A stretch of DNA of 64,000 bases from Hyperoodon ampullatus. Its lineage: Eukaryota > Chordata > Mammalia > Artiodactyla > Ziphiidae. The translations under genes and the position numbers were made by a program. The notes under the pieces are model-generated. The model was not told where the DNA came from. It ran no database searches and worked only from the letters and a program-made list of their open reading frames with translations. Positions 34,511 through 45,490 of the stretch are shown here, one piece after another; position 1 is the stretch's first letter, and the number at the start of each line of letters is the position of its first letter. The stretch lies in NCBI GenBank assembly GCA_949752795.1, contig OX457061.1, positions 32,430,425 to 32,494,424 of the forward strand, given 5' to 3'.

Positions 34511-36894
34511 TTCAGTAACTTACAAAGCCCCACCTTGATGTGCTGTGACCATACATTCTACAGTTCTGTTATGATCTTGCTTATAAAATCATTTTCCTAT
34601 TATAGACAGTTTACAAAATGGATAACTCCATATAACTTAGCTAAATTTATTTTATAACTGCAATTATAAATCATAATTTAATTTCCAAAACTTTGCACAT
34701 AAATAAAGTCACAACTCAGAGACCGACACTCTTCTGAGACTGCACATCTCAGGGCTGGGTTAAGAATGGATGGACCAATGCCCTCTTTGCTGTTGGCTCC
34801 ATCCTAGATATTCGTGGCCAAAGAGGCGGTAAAGATGTAACCTGTACTCCTGTGCTTTAGCTGCTGTATGTTCCCATGATCACAGGTCGGGCTCTGCAAG
34901 CACAGAGTGTTTTTCCTTTCCTTTGCTTAAGCTTGGAATGAAAGAAAAGAGTCTTAATGATGATTTTTAACTTATGTGACATGCCCTTCACTGCTAAGAA
35001 TCTGTTTGTCTTTCTAACCTGGGCACAAAAGCATCCTCTTCTGCTCTTCTTTCTGGCTATGCCTCGTGAACAAACTGGGATTTTATGTAGCTCAGCAAGT
35101 GGGCTTTTTTAGGATCAGTGGAATCAGACACACTCACGTCTTTGTCACTTTAGTGCCTGAAGTGCTAAAACTGTACATTATTCACAAACTCCAAGTGAAA
35201 GCGAGGAAGAGTGTGTCTTGGCACCAGAGAGGACAGTAAAGCTCTCAGAAGACCCAAAAAATTATCACTTGGGGATTATTGCAAGTGTATCCTAAGTTGG
35301 TGAGATTTGCTTCTTTCTGTAAGTAAACCTGTCCATCTGATTTTAACCAGGAAAGAAGGATTTTATGACACGGATACATACAGGTGTTCTTTTCACACTG
35401 CCATTTGTGAAGGGTGATGAGCTGTCCTTTCTTGGAATGCTTTCTCCACGACTTCTAGCATTTTTATTTCAAGTTTCGTATCACATAGAAATACCCGTGT
35501 TAAAATTGAGAATGCGTTTTTCGAGATGGGTGGAATGATATGCCATAGACCCTAGAAAGAAGAAAAATATGTTGAGTCAGACTCCTCTCCCTTTGGGGAG
35601 TTTTACCCAAGAGAGTCTTACGTGTGCTCTAGGTCAGGGGTGGCAGAAGGTAGGGGAGACAGATTGACCTGGTTTGTCTTCTGATTAGGAGCCAGTTTGT
35701 AATTTTGTTAGAAAGGGACTGGAGCTGTCCGATGCCTTGTGACTGACTCTTGGAGGCCGTGGTGGCTTGCTTACTTAGAAATGGACTGTTCCTTTGTTTT
35801 GGTCTCTGGGGAGATTTGTGGATGGTCGACTGGGCAGGGCAGTCGGACCTGACTTCGGCCTTGCTGGTCCCAGGATTTCTTTCCTGTAGAGCTAGGAGCA
35901 AACCAGGACCAGCACTGGCGAGAGGGCAGGGCTGGCCGGGGTACTGGCGTGGCAGTGCTTTCCCAGCAGCTCAAGTCCCAGTTAACAGGAGAGGCGGCCA
36001 GAGCATGCTTTGTGCTTCATCCTGCATGTGTCTGAAGCAGAAACTAGTCTTGAGAGCTTAAACAGAAGACATCTCAAACAGTCCATGAAATGGTAAACAA
36101 ACCTGCTGTTGAAAGAAAGAATGAGAAGTTGACAATTGCATTATTCTGATCCTCAGTGGGTTCATTGGCTAGGGTCGAGGAATTAGGAGAAAGGAGATAA
36201 AAAGAATCGGGTGAAATGAATTCAGTTGTGTTAATGTCTTTCTTTCTTTGTCTTCGGTTTACACCTGGTAATGAACCCATGGAGGCTCGGAGATATTGTT
36301 TGAGTTTCCTTTTGTTTTATTTGTATGTGTGTGTGTGTAGCAGGTTTGTTTACAATTTCCAAAGGGGTTTTTTCCTCAATCCTGAGGAATATGAATTGAG
36401 GAGGGGAGGAGGGAACAAGAAGGGGGGGGAGGAATTTTAGTATTTTGAAGACAAGAGGTGACCCCACAATAAGGGAACTGCTCTGAGGCCAATGGGATGG
36501 ATGGTACCAGTCTCATCAAATATGGGTTTTACAGAGCCCCCCGCGTGTCCCACCTGGGGAAATCACACTTTGGAAAATTAGGTGTCCATCAAATCAGGGG
36601 CAGGCTGGTACAGTGTCTGTCCCGTTTCCCCCCTGCTTTTTGAAAGGCTTAAGAAAAGAATCCTTTGTTTTCTTTTCAAAGAAAGTTACACTGAAATTCA
36701 TCTGTGTGGGATTCACAGACTCCATTTGTGTCATTGATGGGCAGCCTAGGTTATATAGGACAATGGTGGTGATAACGTTGATGAATTCCTGACCTCAACA
36801 TTCAGAGCTGGGTGTTGGGAAAAGGTTCAAGACCTTTTTTTCTTTTCACTTTCTCTCTCTTTTTAAAAAAAATTATTATTTAAGGAAGAAACTG

Positions 36895-36959
36895 AGATTT
36901 CCCCACCTCCCGTCTACATTAGATTTCCCCACCTCCCGTCTACATTAGATTTCCCCACC
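36895..36959 (+). repeat. Perfect tandem repeat, 26-bp unit, 2.5 copies
   Basis: The unit begins AGATTTCCCCACCTCCCGTC and ends TACATT. Copy 1 is 36895-36920, copy 2 is 36921-36946 and a partial third is 36947-36959. The full copies are identical. Confidence 0.97.
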
Positions 36960-37622
36960 ACATGACACTGGAGCGTCACAGGCTTAAGATTTGTGCCTGT
37001 CACTTCCAGCATTTTCCTCCGAATTGCAAACTTTCAAATACCTTTCAGGGAAACTTGTTTGGAATTTCATTTTAATGGGATTTATGAATAAATCTCCATG
37101 TTAATGCTGACTAAGCTTTAAACATCCATTCCTGGAGAACACTATTGGATTTTTATATTTTAAAATTTAAATCACTTGACAGTGAAGGCATAAAACACTT
37201 TTATATTTGTGAGTGCCATGTGCTTGAGCATTTCTGTTAAAGACTTTTTTTTTTGCCCTCCCCGGTTGGCTTGAATAATTCTGGGCTGCAAAGGAGGAGA
37301 TATTGCATCTTCTACTTTCCTTTCTCATGTGGATGCCTGTGTACATTGTGCGGGTTTATTTATCTCACCTACAAGGATGGGTATTCTGTGGCAGCCTGTT
37401 GCCACGCTGCAATTTCCTTTAAAAAAACAGTTTACTTTCTTCCTTCACTTTGAAACCTTTAACCTCAGAATTTTATTTTTAAATGCTGTGAACCCTCAAA
37501 GTCAGATTAAAAGAAGTGACGCTTCCTCCCTACCTGCCTTTCCCCAGAGATGTGTTGTAGAATGTAAATAAAGATGAAAGCTGGGATCATAGTCAACCCC
37601 TTTAAAAAAATACTCAAAACTA

Positions 37623-37832
37623 GGGCTTCCCTGGTGGCGCAGTGGTTGAGAGTCCGCCTGCCGATGCAGGGGACACGGGTTCGTGCCCCGGTCCAGGAGG
37701 ATCCCATGTGCCGCGGAGCGGCTGGGCCCGTGAGCCATGGCCGCTGAGCCTGCACGTCCGGAGCCTGTGCTCTGCAATGGGAGAGGCCACAGCGGTGAGA
37801 GGCCTGCGTACCGCAAAAAAAAAACCCAAAAC
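37623..37832 (+). mobile_element. CHR-type cetacean SINE just upstream of exon C
   Basis: Complete body with a short A-tail. The duplication ACTCAAAACTA lies at 37612-37622 and 37834-37844. It ends 88 bases before the exon at 37921. Its sense orientation means that its poly-A, not a poly-T, faces the acceptor. Confidence 0.95.
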
Positions 37833-37898
37833 AACTCAAAACTAATGTTGGGGGTTTTCAAGTGTCAAACCTCCACTGTGTGCTTTGTGTCTGGTGTC

Positions 37899-37920
37899 AT
37901 CTAACCCCATCTGTCCACAG
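37899..37920 (+). promoter_or_regulatory. Branch-point candidate and 3' splice site of exon C
   Basis: TCTAACCCC contains a CTAAC match to the mammalian branch-point consensus, with the candidate branch A at 37904. That is 17 bases before the exon, followed by a C/T-rich stretch and CAG. The position is slightly close but plausible. It keeps the splice signals downstream of the SINE at 37623-37832. Confidence 0.5.
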
Positions 37921-38188
37921 ACTCATCCTACTCCGAGCCTCCAGATGTTCAGCAGCAGTTGAACCACTATCAATCCGCTGCTCTGGCGAGAAACAACAGC
38001 CGTGTTAGCCCCGTGCCTCTTTCTGGAGCTGCGGGGGGCACTGAGCAGAAGACGGAAGCCGTTCTTCACTGCGAATTCTGTGAATTCTCCTCTGGCTACA
38101 TCCAGAGCATCAGGCGCCATTACAGGGACAAGCACGGTGGGAAGAAGCTCTTCAAGTGCAAAGACTGCTCCTTTTACACAGGCTTTAA
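37921..38188 (+). CDS. ZNF462: ZNF462 internal coding exon C (one complete finger and the first half of a split finger)
   Basis: This 268-nt exon has acceptor CCACAG at 37915-37920 and donor GTAAGT at 38189. The first two bases complete an aspartate codon with base 6638, and the protein continues SSYSEPPDVQQQLNHYQSAA. About 50 residues of Ser/Ala/Gln-rich linker are followed by a finger at 38070-38135 (CEFC, with RRHYRDKH as the histidine end). A GGKKLFKC linker then opens the next finger (CKDC at 38157), which is cut by the intron after SFYTGF and two bases of a lysine codon. The remaining part of that finger is supplied by the exon at 40112. The ATG at 37959, inside the exon in another frame, is not a start. 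A CHR SINE sits 88 bases upstream. Confidence 0.95.
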
Positions 38189-40111
38189 GTAAGTGGCGTG
38201 AAGAACAGCCTTGAAAAACAAGGTGGCTGCACCCGCTTCACCCCTCACCATACTCTTCCCTTTCACTCTCCTATCTGGAGCTCATGGGAGGCCCTGCCTG
38301 TGGGATAAAGAAGGGGTTGCTGGGTCCAGTCTTCACAAGAGGAGGCTAGTTCCAGAAGACTGTTTTCGGGGGTTTGGGGAAGAGATGAAGAGCTATATCA
38401 GAACAAATGCGTTTAAAATATCAGAGCAGATGGGTGCCCAAGGAGTGTGAGATCATGGCAAAGGATTTCCCTGACCCAGTATGTGAAACACTGAGTGTTT
38501 TCCCTTTGGAAAACCACACCCTCACCCTCACCCTTTATTTTATTTGTCTTTGGGGAAAAAAAAATATCTTCTCGGAAGCAAAGTCAAAGTCAAGAGAGAA
38601 TGTCAGGAGTCGTGACGCCCCTGCTACCCTTGTAGAGATTTCTTATTTCTTAAGATCATATTATTGAAAGACACCCAGAGAACCAAGACTCCACACTGGG
38701 AAGACTAAACTTGAACAATCACAGAGAGAGTTCCCTTCTAGAAAAAAGATAAGCCAGAGTCACCTTTGCTCCTGTGTATGAGAAAGATTGGAATGCTCCC
38801 TATCATTTAATCTAAACTCCTGTGATTTCATCTCATCCTGGGAGATACTGTTTAGGTTCATGGTTACGAGTGTAGAATATGGAGCCTGACTACCTGGGTT
38901 TGAACTCCAGCTTTGCCACTTACTGGCTGTGTGACTTTGGACAAGTTACTAAGCCTCTCTGTGTCTCTGGTTCCTTATCTGTTAAAAAAAAAAAAAAAAA
39001 GACAATAATAGTACCTACCTCATAGGGTGCTTGTGAGGAGTAAAAGAACCGTAAATGAAGCCGTAAAGTGCTTAGCATAGTGCTTGGCACAAAGGCAACA
39101 CTAATAAGTGTTATTGTATCATAGATAGAAAGCTTTTGTAATAATATGAAATGCTATAGCACAGATATAAAGCTATTATCTGCTCCTGCTGCCGTCAGGG
39201 CCTGGGCTTTAGGTCACTCCAGTATTTCAATATACACTCCACACAGAGAGGCTGGTGAGTAGACTTCATGCCCCCCCAAAAAACATGAACTGATAGAAAA
39301 ACAAGTCTCTTTTCCACCAACATCTTAGTTGCTGGGATTTAATGGAAAATGTGTTACATCTCTGACTATTAATGTGGTTCAGTTGTTTTTTAGATAAATA
39401 TGTATGTGACCTTAGAAGTGAGAGAAGGCAAAAAGGACCCAGATAACAAGGGCCCACTGACAGGTGTACATGTTTCCCCACAGAGAGGCACTCGGGTTAA
39501 TAAGAAGGGGACCTTGCCCGTTAAACTCTTGGTTTCATCCATTTTTATGAGACATTTAAGGCTTTGTAAATTTTGAAGTTTTGAAAAGGGTGGAGTGGGG
39601 AGGCAGCGGTACCCTCTGCCTTAGAGCTGGTACAACAACAGCTCTGAGTTTCCTTTACGTGGTCATCAACCGTCCTGACATCCTAACCAGCCTGCCCTCC
39701 CCTGTTCCCTGGGAAGAGTCACCGAGGCAGCTGATAAATCTTCCCAGCTTCAAAACAGTCCCTCTCCTTCTGAGCCTGATGAGAAATATATTCTTGTAGG
39801 GATTTTGTTTTATATGTTTAACAGGCAACTTCTAATTTTCAAGAATAAAATTAGGAGCCTGTTTCTTTCTTTGCAAACTCAGCCCTGCCTGAGCCCAGCC
39901 AGGTAGCAAAATTTCCAAAAAGAAGTTACCACTGCATGACAGTGCTTAGTTATTGCACGAGTGACCAGGGAACTTGCGGCCAGCAAACATGATGAACCAC
40001 TGTAGTTCTGGCCCCCGGGTGGAATGTCTCTGTAGTAGGGTTGCTGGCAGGGGGTGTGAGTGAGATGCTCCTTGGTTACACTCATCGCCTGTCTCCCCAC
40101 CTCCCTCCCAG
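38189..40111 (+). other. ZNF462: ZNF462 intron between exons C and D (1.9 kb), splitting a zinc finger
   Basis: GTAAGT donor, CCCAG acceptor. The intron interrupts the lysine codon in the middle of a C2H2 finger. It contains one clear plus-strand MIR with a 17-base A-run; the remainder has no recognisable feature. Confidence 0.88.
38860..39115 (+). repeat. MIR SINE, well preserved
   Basis: GGAGCCTGACTACCTGGGTT, TGCCACTTACTGGCTGTGTG, ACAAGTTACTAAGCCTCTCT, AATAATAGTACCTACCTCAT and AGTGCTTAGCATAGTGCTTG match the sense MIR almost end to end, with a 17-base A-run expanded in the middle. Confidence 0.92.
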
Positions 40112-40248
40112 ATCTGCTTTTACTATGCACGTGGAAGCCGGGCATTCGGCGGTCCCCGAGGAGGGCCCCAAAGATCTTCGCTGTCCTCTCTGCCTCTATC
40201 ACACCAAATACAAACGCAACATGATTGACCACATTGTGCTGCACCGAG
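40112..40248 (+). CDS. ZNF462: ZNF462 internal coding exon D (second half of a split finger plus one complete finger)
   Basis: This 137-nt exon begins after CCCAG (AG at 40110-40111) and ends at G|GTAACC. Its first base completes the lysine codon opened at 38187-38188. The residues SAFTMHVEAGH then complete the finger begun in exon C, giving C-2-C-12-H-4-H across the intron. A short acidic linker (VPEEGPKDLR) leads to a full finger at 40182-40244 (CPLC, then DHIVLH; C-2-C-12-H-3-H). The last base opens a glutamate codon completed at 50193. Exons C and D together are 405 nt, divisible by three, so joint skipping would keep the frame, although skipping either one alone would not. Confidence 0.95.
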
Positions 40249-41128
40249 GTAACCTTCCAAGCTCGGTTTTCTTGTGTGGGGCGGGGGGAAGGTGGCTCGG
40301 GTGGCGTGAGGGGGAAGCCGTCTCAAGGTGGAAGCGGCACCTTTGCCTGGTCCCTTGCTCCTCACCATATCTCTCCCCTCAAGAAATCACAGCGATCACC
40401 CTAGTGACAGCCAACAGGGTAAAAACATCTTCCAGCTGAGAGGATTTCCTTCACACGTGGCGGGAGGCAAAGGTGATGGATTCTGCAGCGAACAGTTCTG
40501 CGGGGCTTCCCCCTGAGAGGGAGTTTTCCATCCTGAGTCCTCCCGTCTCACGACCTTGCTAAGGAAGGAGTGAATGAGAAGCAGAGTGGGTGGGTGAAGG
40601 CAGGGAGCTCTGTGGCTGTAAGCAGTTCTTTGGACGAAGACCAAAATGATGATTTCCAAAGCAGAACGCGGAATTTCCCTTGAACTGGATGGAGAGCGAA
40701 AATTCTTCAAACTGAAAGTGGCCTGATATATGTTAGAAAAGCCATAGGCTTTGAGTTTAAATTCTAGCTTTAAAGCCTCCTGTGTTTAACCTCCCTCTCC
40801 TCCGTAAAAAGAGGTGACGAGTTATGCCTCTGAGCTGACGTGTTGAGCGTCTGGTGTGTTCCATGTGGGTGCATCCTGGGTGTTCCATAAATGTCAGCAC
40901 CTCTGATAAGCTGGGGTACGTCTTCTAGGTCCTCTTTGTTTTTTTTCTTTGAGTGGAGTTTACTGCTGGCCAAGTAAAACAGTTAAACAACAGGCCCCGT
41001 CTGCACTGGAAGGAAAAATATGTTTATGTAAAACCTACTTTATCCGGAAGAGATTCAAGCCAGAGGCGGATGGAAAAAGATGGCTAGAGTGCCCGTTGCC
41101 AGTCTCTCATGCTATTTCCACCTACTGA

Positions 41129-41219
41129 CCTTTCCATCTCTCCTTCCTTCCTCCCTGCCTCCCTCCCTCCCTCCCTTCTTTTCTTCCTCTTCCTGCCTCT
41201 CTTCCTTCCTTTACCTCTA
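41129..41219 (+). repeat. Polypyrimidine (CCTT/CCCT)n tract
   Basis: About 90 bases almost purely C and T, with CCTTCC and CCCT units. Low-complexity sequence able to mimic an acceptor tract. Confidence 0.9.
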
Positions 41220-42064
41220 ACCTGGGAAAGCTTTTAGGTATTTGCCGAAAATACCGAAAAAAGACTCGAAAGCGACCAGTGTCTTCTGCTACCCTGCTGA
41301 GATGTTGCTCTGAAATGCTGGGCATCGCAGGGGGTGGGGGAGGGGGCATTTTCAAAGTTTCCAGCATTTCCCCAGAGCCGCTGCCTTTGGCCGGCATGTT
41401 TTGTGACATGTCACCCACGTCTGCTGCAAACTCCGTGGAAGACTCGGCCTTCGGCGCCCTCAGGTCCCCCTCCTCCCCAGGCAGGCTCATGAGACGTGAC
41501 ATGCCTGCTGGTGAGGACGTCCGCCTGCAAGCTGGGGAAAGCCACGCAGGAGCGTTTAGGCAGGAATTCCTGGCCCGGGTGCTCCCTCCTGGTGTGCCAC
41601 CTCAGCCACCTGGCTTCCGGTCCCCTGGCCCATGTGTGTGTCGCTGGCTCTGTGCCCGCACTGCTTGGGGCGAGGCCAGGAGTCGTGCTGCTGTAGAGCA
41701 GACAGCATCGGTGAGACCCCACTTTGGCAGTGGATTCCCTCTCTTTTCCATGTTGCTGCCTGGTGGGATCAGAGCCTTGATGCCTAATGCGCTTGATGAC
41801 TTTCCTTCCCTGAGCTGAGAATTCAAGAAACGGAGGCAGAGAGAGAGAAACGCTTAATGCCTGGAGCATGCCACACCTGACCTGGTGCCTCTCACACACG
41901 CTTACTTCATCGTCCAGCCACACTGGGAGGGACAGTACTATGACCCGTAGTCCTGTTTTACGTACGTGAAGCTTGAAGCAGGAAAAAACTTTTTCTTTGA
42001 TTTAGTGCAGTTATTTACGATCGTTTCACAAAGGATTTAAGATATCTTAAAAATAGTCGTGCAG

Positions 42065-42380
42065 GGGCTTCCCTGGTGGCGCAGTGGTTGAGAATCTGCC
42101 TGCTAATGCAGGGGACACGGGTTCGAGCCCTGATCTGGGAAGATCCCACATGCCGCGGAGCAGCTGGGCCCGTGAGCCACAACTACTGAGCCTGCGCATC
42201 TGGAGCCTGTGCTCCGCAACAAGAGAGGCCGCGACAGTGAGAGGCCCGCGCACCGCGATGAAGAGTGGCCCCCGCTCGCCACGACTAGAGAAAGCCCTCG
42301 CACAGAAACGAAGACCCAACACGGCAAAAATAAATTAATTAATTAATAAACTCCTACCCCCAACATCTAAAAAAAAAAAA
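42065..42380 (+). mobile_element. CHR-type SINE, intermediate long form
   Basis: The first about 195 bases match the short CHR form (to GAGAGGCCCGCGCACCGC). The element then continues with GAAGAGTGGCCCCCGCTCGC, GAGAAAGCCCTCGCACAG and ACGAAGACCCAACACGGC, as in the long copies at 13030 and 45165, and ends with an A-tail. The duplication AAATAGTCGTGCAG lies at 42051-42064 and 42381-42394. Confidence 0.94.
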
Positions 42381-43009
42381 AAATAGTCGTGCAGAACTGT
42401 AGGATTAAAAACAAATGAGAAGATGGGGGCAAACGCAGAATAAGGAGAAAGCAGTTGAAAGTTCACGTGAAGTATGGAAAAGCTCACCTAGAGTTTGGGT
42501 CCTCGGTGTCCGCCGTGAGGTGCTGTGCGTTTGTTAGCAGTGGGCTGCAGTCTTGGCCCTGGGACTGCGGCCCACGGTAGGAGAGACAAAAACGGAAGCC
42601 ACTGGATGTAGAGTGTTTGTTAGACTTTTGAAATTTTGTTCAGGAATCTGAGATGCTGGAACCTGAAAGGAGTTTCTCCACTGGGTTCTCCTGAGGGGAC
42701 CGTGTAGGATGTAGAGCATACTGTCCCCACCCTGAATCCAGTGGCGAGTCCCCTGGGCCCACGAGGGCTGAAGTAGTTTAACCAAAGTCACCCAACCGGT
42801 GAGCAGGGAAACTGTGTGTCAACGCAGCCCTCTGACCCCATGACCCATCCGTCATATTGCCTGTCACTGCTTACTTACAGTCTCTTCTCTTTATTTATAG
42901 AGATGATTTATTTTAAAAGAGGCATCAGAGTATATAGATACTGTCCTCATTGGGGTTAGAAAGTACACAATCTGGAATGAGCATGAGCATTTGAGGATTG
43001 GTGGTAATA

Positions 43010-43265
43010 ATGACTGCATCCACGGCAACAGCAATGGTTACTATTGCTGCGAGCTTATTAGGTACCAGGTGCTGTGCTAAGTGCTTTCCAGTGAGTCATT
43101 TTATGGAATTTTCACAAAACCCTAAGTGGTAGGTATTACTGTTATCCCTGACAACAACAGAAAAAACAGCTTCAGAAAGACTGAGCATCTTACCTAAGGT
43201 CAAATGACTAATAAGCAACCCAGCTGGGATCTGAACCCAGGCTTGTCTGACCCCCAGCCCATGCC
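43010..43265 (-). repeat. MIR SINE
   Basis: Antisense: GGTACCAGGTGCTGTGCTAA, GTGCTTTCC, CCCTAAGTGGTAGGTATTAC, ACCTAAGGTCAAATGACTAA and GGATCTGAACCCAGGCTTGT. Confidence 0.85.
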
Positions 43266-43884
43266 TTTGCCCACCAGGCGTCACTGTCTCATCCTTGGGG
43301 AGGTGGCTGGTGTCACTCTGTTGAGCATTCTAGTGGCTGTGGCGTTTGGGTCTGAGGATGGCGTGGTCAGAGACGAGGACCACTGAGCCGCAGGGGGCAG
43401 GGTGCTTCAGGACAGCGTAGCTGCCATCTGCATCCTGGCCTGGCTTTGGTGGCCATCTCAGCTCAAAATGGCAGCTCAGTGGGAAGCTGGTCTCGACAAG
43501 TCAAGAGACAGGGTTGGGTGTCTGCCTGGCAATTTCGAGTTGGGGCTGATCTCAAAGTAACCAGATGTGGCTCTTTCTCCACCTGTGCTTTCCTTACTCT
43601 GTGGATGAATAAACATCTTTGGTCTCTAGGGCCTGCAGTATGAGATCTTTCTGAGACCTTAGCTAATTAAAATACGTGGAATGAAAGGCAAGAAAAACAA
43701 CTTCTGAACTGGCCCTGAGACTGAGCTGCTGTTTGCAAGACTAGAGTCTCCTTAGCTTTTTGTCCAGACAAATTGCTATATTTACATAGGGAGGAAGGGA
43801 AAGAGAATCCGTTTCACTCCCGGGAAATCTGAATGAGAAATAACCATGGAATTACGTTGGCTGTGGCAAGAGAGAGCATACTGT

Positions 43885-44000
43885 TTGTCCATGCATTCAG
43901 CAAACATTCATTATTTGCTTGTTCCATGCCACGCCGTGCTGCGTTCTTTGGGTTAAGATGGGGTACACGAGACCCAGTCTGCCCTCTTCAAGGAGGTGAA
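43885..44000 (-). repeat. Ancient interspersed repeat fragment
   Basis: TTCAGCAAACATTCATTATT and TGCCCTCTTCAAGGAGG with GTGCTGCGTTCTTTGGGTTA resemble a common ancient mammalian repeat. A related stretch is at 44985-45140. Family and strand uncertain. Confidence 0.4.
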
Positions 44001-44149
44001 GCGTGTGCATAAGTACATATAAGATAGCGAGTGATCAGTATCTAGGAGATTCCCAGTGGCAGATATATTTCTGTTTGGGGTAGAAAAAGGTGGTAGAGGG
44101 GGTAGCTTTCAAACTGATCCATGATAACATTTCAACAGGCAGAGAAGAC

Positions 44150-44595
44150 TTAAGGTGGGTGTATTCGTTATCTGGGGGACTTAACAAAAGTGTATTCTCT
44201 TTCTGTTTTGGAGCCTGGAAGTCTGAAATGCAGGTGTTCATAGGGCTGGGCCCCTCCTCAAGTCACTAGGAGACAATCCTTCCTTGGCTCTTCCCAGCTT
44301 CTGCTGGCTCCCGACTTTCCTGGGCTTCCCTTGCCTTGTGGCTGCATCACTCCAGCCTCTGCCTCATCTGCACATGGCCTTCTTCTGTGTGTGTGTGTGT
44401 GTGTGTGTCGGTGTGTGTCGGTGTGCCCTTTCCTCTTCTTACAAGAGCACTGGATTTAGGACCCACTCTAATCCAATATGATCTCACCTGGACCTTGTCT
44501 TGACTAACATGCAAAGACCTCATGTCCCAATAAGGTCACATTCTGAGGGGCCAGGTGGACAAATTTCTGGGAGCACCATTTGACTCACTACAGAG
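44150..44595 (+). repeat. Ancient interspersed repeat, possibly LTR-derived, with GT microsatellite
   Basis: TCTGTTTTGGAGCCTGGAAG, TGCATCACTCCAGCCTCTGC, CTGCACATGGCCTTCTTC and CAATAAGGTCACATTCTGAG follow a familiar old mammalian repeat whose family I cannot name reliably. A (GT)n run lies at 44385-44425. Confidence 0.5.
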
Positions 44596-45164
44596 TGGAA
44601 GGAGAATTTTAACAAACCAGTCAGGTGTGTGGAAGCGACACGTGTTTACAGAGTGGTATTAGACTCTTATGAAGAGAATAGGAGACAAGCCTAGGAAAGT
44701 ATATTCCGGCCAAATTAAGGAGGGCTTGGGTACCAGCATAGGGGTAGAACGTTACTCTGCAGGTAGTTGGGAAGCTGGGGTACTGATGAGACACCTGTGA
44801 ATTCTAATTTAGCAAAGATTGAAGCCAAGGATTATAGACCCATCTCTTGGAGGAACTGTGAACTTAGGTCAGATCAACATTTGGTGAGGCTGACCATGAT
44901 TGGACCAATTAAACTGGAGAAAAATTAAGCCCCGAGACTTCTGTTTCAAGGAGAAAGTTAGTGGTAGGAGGTTTGGTGGGTTTTTATTCATGCCACAAAC
45001 ACTTACTAAATGCCCATCCTGTGCTAGTATTGCTTTAAGCTCTAGGGATACAGCCAGGAAGAGTCAGGCCAGGTTTGGGCACTGAAGGAGCTTGAGCTTT
45101 AGTGGCAAGAGAGACAGTGAACGAAGGAGTAAACAGTTTCGGGAGTATGTTTCCACTGAGCTCT

Positions 45165-45490
45165 TTTTTTTAAAAAAAAATTTATTTATTTTTGGCTGCA
45201 TTGGGTCTTCGTTGCTGTGCACGGGCTTCTCATTGCAGTGAGCCGGGGCTACTCTTCATAGTGGTGCACGGGCTTCTCATTGCGGTGGCTTCTCTTGTTG
45301 CGGAGCACGGACTCTAGACGCGCGGGCTTCAGTAGTTGTGGCTCGCGGGCTCTAGAGCGCAGGCTCAGTAGTTGCGGCGCACGGGCTTAGTTGCTCCGCG
45401 GCATGGGAGATCTTCCCGGACCAGGGCTCGAACACGTGTCCCCTGTACTGGCAGGCGGATTCTTAACCACTGCGCCACCAGGGAAGTCCC
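45165..45490 (-). mobile_element. CHR-type SINE, long form
   Basis: A T/A-rich tail, TTGGCTGCATTGGGTCTTCG, to CCACCAGGGAAGTCCC. The duplication TCCACTGAGCTCT lies at 45152-45164 and 45491-45503. A 20-base block around GCACGGGCTTCTCATTGC occurs twice inside. Confidence 0.93.

Larger units (their letters stand above)
6639..37920 (+). other. ZNF462: ZNF462 intron between exons B and C (31.3 kb)
   Basis: GTAAAA donor, CCACAG acceptor. This intron carries most of the window's transposons, listed separately. Stretches where I recognise nothing: 6720-7640, 7860-8930, 9500-12180, 13400-15180, 15850-16080, 16900-17750, 18560-19110, 19350-20220, 22600-23550, 24720-25680, 26010-26900, 27130-28020, 28570-29940, 30060-30860, 31250-32430, 34520-36890 and 36960-37610. 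None contains a convincing zinc-finger, kinase or other conserved coding motif. Confidence 0.8.

Noticed and set aside
36895..36959. CRISPR-like direct repeat
   Set aside because: Units are directly adjacent with no spacers and the genome is mammalian.
37959..38192. ATG-started frame inside exon C taken as a separate small zinc-finger protein
   Set aside because: The ATG is internal; acceptor, donor and phase show it is an exon of ZNF462. The same applies to the ATG at 50243.
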